This document shows, one piece after another, positions 13,489-17,749 of a stretch of 17,749 bases of DNA. This DNA is from an uncultured Thiotrichaceae bacterium (lineage in GTDB: Bacteria; Pseudomonadota; Gammaproteobacteria; Thiotrichales; Thiotrichaceae). Position numbers and translations under genes: made by a program. The notes under the pieces were generated by a model. It ran no database searches and was not told the origin of the DNA. It saw nothing but the letters and a program-made list of their open reading frames with translations. Within the stretch, counting starts at the first letter, position 1. The number at the start of each line of letters is the position of its first letter. The DNA lies in contig CALHTA010000236.1 in assembly GCA_938038645.1 (NCBI GenBank), positions 1 to 17,749 of the forward strand. Reading direction: 5' to 3'.

Positions 13489-13500
13489 GATACTGACTCC

Positions 13501-14652
13501 TTATCGTGCAGATTTGATCTCTGCGGGTTGAACAATTTCACCAGTGTTATTACCAAAAGCATTACGCTCATAAGTAACCACGGCGGCTATATCACTGTCA
13601 CTCAGCTGCTTACCAAAGGCTTGCATCGCCGTTCCAGATTTTCCGTTAATTATAATATCGATATGAGCAGGGATTTTGTCTGCATCAACAACAATTGGGC
13701 TTCCAGTCATCGCTGGGAATGCGCCTGGGACACCGGCACCTGTCACACCGTGACATGCTGCACAGTTAGTGCTGTAGACTTTAGCACCTTGAGTCATTAA
13801 CTCATCCATGCTCCATTCGCGATCACCCGAAGCGGCAGCGGCTGCTGCAGCGGCTTTCTCGTCAGCAACCCATTTCGCATAGGCAGCTTTTGATACGACT
13901 TCAACCACGATCGGCATGAAGCCGTGGTCTTTACCACACAGCTCAGTACATTTTCCGCGGTAAACACCCTCTTTCTCTATGTAAGCCCATGCATCGTTAA
14001 TGAAACCTGGATTAGCATCTTGCTTAACACCAAAATCACGAATCCACCAAGAATGGATTACATCATTAGATGTCATTAAGAAACGAACACGGGTATCAAC
14101 TGGAAGCACTAGACGCTTATCAACGTCTTGTAAGTAGTTTTCATCTGAGCTACGAATGGCTGCGTTTTTAATACCGTCACGACTCTTTTGAGCTAGGTTA
14201 CTAAAGAAGTTAATGCCTTCTCCTTCAGCGTCGATATATTCATATTGCCACTTCCACTGGTAACCCGTGATTTTTACGGTCATATCAGCTTTTGACGTAT
14301 CTTCAAGATCAATCAAAACCCTAGTCGCAGGAACAGCAATGATGATAAGAATTAATAATGGAACAATCGTCCAAACTAACTCAATCGTAGTGCTTTCATG
14401 AAAGTTAGAAGCTACCGCACCTTTCGACTTACGGTGGTTGATCATCGAATAGATCATCACACCAAATACCAATACCGCAATACCGACACAAACCCAGAAA
14501 ATGGTCATGTGCAGTCCGTATATATCACGGCTTATCGGGGTAACCCCTTCTGGCAAATTCAGACCATATTCCGCAAAAGCCAAACCTGGTACTGCAAGCA
14601 GTGACAAAGTCAGGATTTTGAACAAGGTCGAGAAGAATCGATTGTTCAGCAT
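13501..14652 (-). CDS. ctaC: Cytochrome c oxidase subunit II with fused cytochrome c domain (caa3-type)
   Basis: Subunit II receives electrons at the binuclear CuA site. The start chosen is the ATG at 14652, which has a strong GGAGG 4 bases upstream and gives a clean signal peptide (cleavage after GLAFA, about residue 27). The longer frame to a TTG at 14700 adds an implausible non-signal N-terminus. The 383-residue product has two membrane helices (about 47-70 and 92-112), the YQWKWQYEY aromatic patch (131-139), and CuA ligands H200, C235, E237, C239, H243 and M246. An eight-alanine linker (267-274) joins a C-terminal cytochrome c domain with C297-A-A-C-H301 and a Met343 ligand. It is the first gene of the oxidase operon (coxB in alternative naming). 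Confidence 0.96.
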   Translation of the reverse strand: MLNNRFFSTLFKILTLSLLAVPGLAFAEYGLNLPEGVTPISRDIYGLHMTIFWVCVGIAVLVFGVMIYSMINHRKSKGAVASNFHESTTIELVWTIVPLLILIIIAVPATRVLIDLEDTSKADMTVKITGYQWKWQYEYIDAEGEGINFFSNLAQKSRDGIKNAAIRSSDENYLQDVDKRLVLPVDTRVRFLMTSNDVIHSWWIRDFGVKQDANPGFINDAWAYIEKEGVYRGKCTELCGKDHGFMPIVVEVVSKAAYAKWVADEKAAAAAAAASGDREWSMDELMTQGAKVYSTNCAACHGVTGAGVPGAFPAMTGSPIVVDADKIPAHIDIIINGKSGTAMQAFGKQLSDSDIAAVVTYERNAFGNNTGEIVQPAEIKSAR

Positions 14653-14656
14653 GTAG

Positions 14657-14661
14657 CCTCC
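14657..14661 (-). promoter_or_regulatory. Strong ribosome binding site fixing the ctaC start
   Basis: GGAGG on the minus strand ends 4 bases before the ATG at 14652. No comparable site precedes the in-frame TTG at 14700, so this decides the subunit II start. Confidence 0.85.
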
Positions 14662-14926
14662 TTCAGTATCGATGTAACGTTTGATCTGCACGCAGGCCAA
14701 AAGAATCGAAAGTTTCTAAGTGTAAATTCTAAATAAATATTCATTTGTAAAGCCCTAGCTTTAATCTTAAATTCTTTAGCGACTTTCGACACGGTCAAAA
14801 GCGACTGAAGTATGCGTTTATACCGCGCACAGGGAACGACTAGAGGCCATCCTTAATTGGGCGGTAGTCTACAGCCAAGTTTTGAAATTTGCTAGTCCGT
14901 TTCACAAATTCTAACTACTACTATTG

Positions 14927-14942
14927 GGGAATACATATTCCC
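14927..14942. promoter_or_regulatory. 16-bp dyad in the ctaC upstream region
   Basis: GGGAATA and TATTCCC are perfect 7-bp arms around CA. The symmetry and spacing suit a dimeric regulator. It lies 275 bases upstream of the ctaC start and 555 bases upstream of the SCO-like start. The regulator is unknown, and it may be coincidental. Confidence 0.3.
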
Positions 14943-15399
14943 AAAAATACATAATCGAACAGGTAGTAATGGCCATCAAAGACTATTATGAGGTAATTCG
15001 CTTTTACTGGATATAACCCTCTTTTTTTCCGAAGGTAATCTGCTGAGCCGCTCTACTCTACTAATGACATAGCAACGACATCCAAGGTATTTACTGACTC
15101 AAATAATCGTGTATCTACCCAAATCAATGTATTACCTTTCTAGATTGACGCTAACTTGCCAGCTTGTAGCAAATCACATCTAAACAACTCTTCACTGAAG
15201 TGATGAGTCAATCTATCTCTGGTCAAATTAAATCCTTACTAATTCACAACATTGGTATTCTTTATTATATCTATTGCAAAACACCGAACTTAGCCGTGAT
15301 TTAAATCTAACTGACTTCTGACGCACACATACCTGCAGTCCTAGCAAGCCCTATAGTCAGTTAAGCCATCAAACACCACGTCAAAATTATACATAAAAT

Positions 15400-15429
15400 T
15401 TGATACTGCGAAATTCAGTAAGGTATGTT
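15400..15429 (+). promoter_or_regulatory. Candidate promoter for the SCO-like/cyoE operon
   Basis: TTGATA (15400-15405) and TATGTT (15424-15429) are separated by 18 bases, giving 5/6 and 4/6 matches to the sigma70 hexamers. It is about 70 bases upstream of the chosen start. A TATGAT hexamer near 15452 is an alternative -10 without a good -35. Confidence 0.33.
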
Positions 15430-15496
15430 CCTTATTGTATGAAACATGCGTTATGATTTGCACCCTCTAAAATGTGTCGCACAGGCAAGATATATT

Positions 15497-16081
15497 ATGG
15501 CTATGTCCTCCAGCAAAAAAACGCTACTGATGATGATTTTCGTATTTGTAGCTCCTATCGTTATCGGCGCAATTATGTTCCTAAACGCTGACAACCTAAA
15601 GATGGGGTCATCCACAGTCAACTATGGCCAGTTAATAACGCCACCGGTTCTTATTGATGTTAAAGGCATACAGGTCGACAACCAAGCTGCAGATGTTGAA
15701 AAAACGGCTAGGGAAAAATGGACCCTGCTATACCTAACACCGGAAGTCTGCGACGAGAAATGTTCCGCACGCATAGATCTTCTAAAACGCTTACGGCTAG
15801 TCACTAATGAGAATATGCGCCGCATTAGAACACTAGCCGTTTTTCCGCAAGCACCAGCTAACCAAGAAAAGCTTGAATTTGACAATCCTGACTTAGTTAT
15901 TGGTGTAAGAGGTGAAGATTCATCAGCATTTATGGCTCAATTCCCCAAGCAAGATGAAAACCCTGTGTACTTAATTGACCCTATTGGAAACCTGATGATG
16001 TATTATTCAGGCGATACTCCTGATATAAAGCGCATGCTGAAAGACCTCAAACGCATTCTTAAGTACTCACACATCGGTTAA
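15497..16081 (+). CDS. SCO/thioredoxin-like cytochrome oxidase assembly protein
   Basis: The product is 194 residues from the ATG at 15497. A frame-open extension to 15446 adds 17 residues ahead of the membrane anchor and has no ribosome binding site, so the shorter form is preferred. Residues about 8-29 form a membrane anchor. A periplasmic thioredoxin-like domain follows, with C85-D-E-K-C89, the CxxxC spacing of SCO copper chaperones. Near the C-terminus is the conserved PVYLIDPIGNLMMYYSG strand-turn-strand. The distal histidine that completes the copper site in SCO1/Sco proteins is not evident, since that region reads DENPVYLID. Related proteins sit beside cyoE in other gammaproteobacterial cox clusters. 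It probably acts on the CuA cysteines of subunit II by copper delivery or thiol reduction; which one is unclear. cyoE starts 3 bases downstream. Confidence 0.8.
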   Translation: MAMSSSKKTLLMMIFVFVAPIVIGAIMFLNADNLKMGSSTVNYGQLITPPVLIDVKGIQVDNQAADVEKTAREKWTLLYLTPEVCDEKCSARIDLLKRLRLVTNENMRRIRTLAVFPQAPANQEKLEFDNPDLVIGVRGEDSSAFMAQFPKQDENPVYLIDPIGNLMMYYSGDTPDIKRMLKDLKRILKYSHIG

Positions 16082-16084
16082 ATC

Positions 16085-16981
16085 ATGGATACTGCACGCC
16101 CAACACTGAATGACTTTTTGAAACTTTGTAAACTCAAAGTCGTTGCATTGATCATGTTAACCGCTGTCGTGGGCATGCTATTAGCAACTGAAGGCTTACC
16201 TCCCCTTGACCTTATGATTCTTGGATCAATTGGTATTGCACTGGCTTCTTGCTCTGCTGCGGTTTTCAATCATGTGGTAGATCAACGCATCGATACCATC
16301 ATGAGCCGCACCAAAAATCGACCCATGCCAGAGGGTAAAGTTAATAGTAAACAAGCTGTTGTTTTTGGCATCATCATTGGTGTAATCGGCTTAGGCATTT
16401 TGGCTATCTGGGTTAATATACTGACGGCGGTGCTGACATTTTTTGCATTAATTGGCTATGCCGTTATTTATACGATGTACCTGAAAAGGGCAACGCCACA
16501 AAACATTGTCATTGGCGGAGCAGCCGGCGCTGCACCACCGGTACTTGGCTGGGCAGCCATTACAAACTCTGTTGAGTTGGATGCAATGCTGTTGTTTTTA
16601 ATCGTATTCATTTGGACACCTCCCCACTTTTGGGCGCTAGCGATTCACCGCCATGAAGAATATGCCAAGGTAGACGTGCCAATGCTACCGGTTACACACG
16701 GATTACCATTTACACGTTTACAAATTTTACTCTATACCGTCATTCTCTTCATCGTGACCCTAATGCCATATCTTATCGGGATGTCATCACTGATCTATCT
16801 CATTGGTGCAATATTACTGGGCATTGGATTTCTTTATTATGCCATCCAAATGATGCGCCACCCAGATAACATGGAACTGCCAATGAAAACCTTTGGCTTT
16901 TCAATCAACTATCTAATGATTTTATTTGTGATTCTGCTAGTTGATCACTACTTTCCTCTAAATCTTAATCAAATCATTTAG
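16085..16981 (+). CDS. cyoE: Protoheme IX farnesyltransferase (heme O synthase)
   Basis: CyoE/CtaB transfers a farnesyl group to heme B, making heme O, the precursor of heme A needed by the neighbouring aa3 oxidase. The 298-residue UbiA-family membrane protein has the prenyl-diphosphate-binding motif N62-xxx-D66-xxx-D70 (in FNHVVDQRID), followed by the conserved SRTKNRPMPEG (74-84). It also has the YTMYLKRATPQNIVIGG block, the WTPPHFWALAIHRHEEYAK segment, and DVPMLPVTHG in the second aspartate-rich loop region. Nine or so membrane helices are expected. It begins 3 bases after the SCO-like gene with no clear Shine-Dalgarno, so translation is probably coupled (ctaB in alternative naming). Confidence 0.97.
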   Translation: MDTARPTLNDFLKLCKLKVVALIMLTAVVGMLLATEGLPPLDLMILGSIGIALASCSAAVFNHVVDQRIDTIMSRTKNRPMPEGKVNSKQAVVFGIIIGVIGLGILAIWVNILTAVLTFFALIGYAVIYTMYLKRATPQNIVIGGAAGAAPPVLGWAAITNSVELDAMLLFLIVFIWTPPHFWALAIHRHEEYAKVDVPMLPVTHGLPFTRLQILLYTVILFIVTLMPYLIGMSSLIYLIGAILLGIGFLYYAIQMMRHPDNMELPMKTFGFSINYLMILFVILLVDHYFPLNLNQII

Positions 16982-17001
16982 GGAATTATTAAGGCATAAA
17001 A

Positions 17002-17184
17002 ATGAAAGAATTCTTAAGTGCAATTAAGAGCGTGATGGCAGCTTTCGCCGGCGTTCAAAAGAAGAAAAATTTAGAAGAAGATTTCAGTAAAAAGAGTGCA
17101 ATGCCTTTTATTTTTGCTGGCCTATTGATGGGCTTTCTTTTTGTTGTAGCAGTTTACTCAATCGTTCAGCTGGTTCTTCCATAA
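17002..17184 (+). CDS. DUF2970 small membrane protein
   Basis: This 60-residue protein has a basic N-terminal segment (FLSAIKSVMAAFAGVQKKKN), a short acidic stretch (LEEDF) and one membrane helix (about 37-58). The pattern SVxAAFxGVQ followed by a single C-terminal helix fits DUF2970, a family of unknown function seen near oxidase and respiratory genes in proteobacteria. AAGG lies about 7 bases before the ATG, 20 bases after cyoE, so it is probably the last gene of the SCO-like/cyoE operon. Confidence 0.82.
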   Translation: MKEFLSAIKSVMAAFAGVQKKKNLEEDFSKKSAMPFIFAGLLMGFLFVVAVYSIVQLVLP

Positions 17185-17192
17185 ACCAGCTG
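17167..17192. terminator. Hairpin at the convergent gene junction, possible bidirectional terminator
   Basis: CAGCTGGTT and AACCAGCTG form a 9-bp perfect stem around an 8-base loop. It overlaps the stop codon of the DUF2970 gene and sits about 20 bases past the stop of the converging dehydrogenase gene. Neither side has a clear U-tract, so it may act weakly or with Rho. A near-identical 14-base direct repeat (17158-17171 and 17198-17211, one mismatch) straddles it. Confidence 0.45.
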
Positions 17193-17212
17193 CTCCTTCA
17201 ATCGTTTAGCTT

Positions 17213-17749
17213 CTAACTAGTGGATAACTGAACACATTCATCATATAAAGACTGAGGCACCGTTATTCCATCTTGGGGTGTAGAAAGTCTTGTTTTATAT
17301 CGTCTATCCGAAGGCAGCCTAGTTCCTTCTTGGCTTAGAATTTCAGCAAACAGCGTTTCTGCATGAGCAAACTGAGAAAGACCACTTCCTCCGCTTACAC
17401 ATCGAGAAGGATCGATAGCAATCATAAACTCACCGCGCTTTGGTGGACCACCGTCTCTGACATCATTTGCAGTCGCCTCGAAACTAAACACATCCCCAAT
17501 TAAAGCACCTGCTAGCAACTCAACCATTAACGCAATTGAACCACCTTTATAACCGCCAAATGGAAGCTGTGCTCCTGCCAAGGCTTCCGTTGGATCATTA
17601 GTGGGATTACCATCAACATCAATCGCCCAGCCATCGGGTATCGGCTGACCATCCCGTTCGTGAATCATAATTTCACCACGTGCGCTGGCACTTGATGCTT
17701 GATCAAATACTATCGGTGGCTTTCCTTCACGAGGCCAAGCAAACGCCAT
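17213..17749 (-). CDS. Ldh2-family NAD(P)-dependent dehydrogenase/imine reductase, C-terminal part (cut by window edge)
   Basis: The C-terminal 178 residues of a malate/L-lactate dehydrogenase-family (Ldh2) oxidoreductase are visible, and the gene continues beyond the right edge. Family blocks are FAWPREGKPPIVFDQASS near the start, ARGEIMIHERDGQPIP, GNPTNDPTEAL, and the Gly-rich cofactor/substrate segment LPFGGYKGGSIALMVELLAG (about 62-81). The last part, RLPSDRRYKTR, is also typical. By eye the closest relatives are delta1-piperideine-2-carboxylate/delta1-pyrroline-2-carboxylate reductases (DpkA type), which act in lysine, proline and D-amino acid catabolism. Malate or ureidoglycolate dehydrogenase remain possible. 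The Met at 17749 is probably internal, not the start. It converges on the DUF2970 gene and is not part of the respiratory cluster. Confidence 0.82.
   Translation of the reverse strand: MAFAWPREGKPPIVFDQASSASARGEIMIHERDGQPIPDGWAIDVDGNPTNDPTEALAGAQLPFGGYKGGSIALMVELLAGALIGDVFSFEATANDVRDGGPPKRGEFMIAIDPSRCVSGGSGLSQFAHAETLFAEILSQEGTRLPSDRRYKTRLSTPQDGITVPQSLYDECVQLSTS

Larger units (their letters stand above)
14662..15496. other. Long divergent intergenic region between ctaC and the SCO-like gene
   Basis: About 830 bases contain no convincing gene, tRNA or mobile element. The region must contain the divergent promoters of the oxidase operon (minus) and the SCO-like/cyoE operon (plus). Structures seen: an inverted repeat TCGAAAGT/ACTTTCGA (14706-14713 and 14782-14789); a dyad GGGAATA-CA-TATTCCC (14927-14942); a 15-codon ORF at 14969-15016; a 9-bp inverted repeat TAGATTGAC/GTCAATCTA (15141-15149 and 15207-15215); and a 9-bp inverted repeat TAACTGACT/AGTCAGTTA (15308-15316 and 15355-15363). 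A TTGACC hexamer on the minus strand near 14793-14798 is a possible -35 for ctaC but lacks a good -10. Several of these repeats are expected by chance in a region of this size. Confidence 0.6.

Noticed and set aside
13384..13800. 138-codon plus-strand ORF across the ctaD/ctaC junction
   Set aside because: It lies antisense to two well-supported oxidase genes, and its translation has an unnatural composition with no recognisable domain.
14653..14700. N-terminal extension of ctaC to a TTG at 14700
   Set aside because: It has no ribosome binding site, puts a polar segment before the signal peptide, and the ATG at 14652 has GGAGG at ideal spacing.
15308..15363. 9-bp inverted repeat TAACTGACT/AGTCAGTTA
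   Set aside because: The arms are 38 bases apart and such a repeat is expected about once by chance in this region; not enough for a separate call.
15446..15496. Longer start for the SCO-like protein
   Set aside because: No Shine-Dalgarno precedes it, and the added residues lie ahead of a normal basic-plus-helix anchor. It also overlaps a possible -10 element.
14701..15496. tRNA, small ncRNA, CRISPR or insertion-sequence remnant in the long intergenic region
   Set aside because: No cloverleaf, repeat-spacer pattern, terminal inverted repeats or transposase fragments could be seen.

Overview
The window looks like chromosomal DNA from a free-living aerobic gammaproteobacterium with moderately low GC. 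The evidence is the gene content: sspA-sspB next to petABC, a type IV pilus minor-pilin operon, DUF2909 and DUF2970 membrane proteins in a cytochrome oxidase locus, and a bc1 cytochrome b with a PVWY Qo motif. I cannot place it to genus. I see no mobile elements, CRISPR arrays, tRNAs or rRNAs.

Layout, left to right. (1) Positions 1-2277, minus strand: a minor-pilin operon transcribed pilV-pilW-pilX-pilY1, with pilY1 cut by the left edge. (2) 2473-5358, minus: sspA-sspB-folA joined by 4-base overlaps, followed by a full-length dihydroorotase-like protein that has lost most of its catalytic residues. (3) 5433-8166, minus: petA-petB-petC, encoding the bc1 complex (Rieske protein, cytochrome b, cytochrome c1), closed by a clear terminator. 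(4) 8386-14652, minus: an aa3/caa3-type cytochrome c oxidase cluster transcribed coxB(ctaC)-coxA(ctaD)-35-aa membrane ORF-ctaG-coxC(ctaE)-DUF2909-SURF1, then a membrane-anchored diheme cytochrome c. (5) 14653-15496: a long divergent intergenic region with several short dyads. (6) 15497-17184, plus strand: a SCO/thioredoxin-like oxidase assembly protein, cyoE (heme O synthase) and a DUF2970 protein. (7) 17213 to the right edge, minus: the C-terminal part of an Ldh2-family dehydrogenase, closest by eye to DpkA-type imine reductases.

How the genes work together. Regions 3-6 encode a nearly complete ubiquinol-to-oxygen chain in one place. Complex III would pass electrons to the anchored diheme cytochrome c and/or the cytochrome c domain fused to CoxB, then to CuA and the heme a/a3-CuB centre. 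Assembly is covered by CtaG (CuB), SURF1 and CyoE (heme), and the SCO-like protein (CuA or thiol chemistry). Heme A synthase (CtaA/Cox15), often next to cyoE in related clusters, is not in the window.

The most unusual items are the degenerate dihydroorotase paralogue beside folA, a cytochrome b with about 45-50 extra C-terminal residues that look like added membrane helices, a SURF1 gene with no normal start codon in front of its first membrane helix, a 35-codon membrane ORF between coxA and ctaG, and an 11-bp perfect hairpin after coxC.
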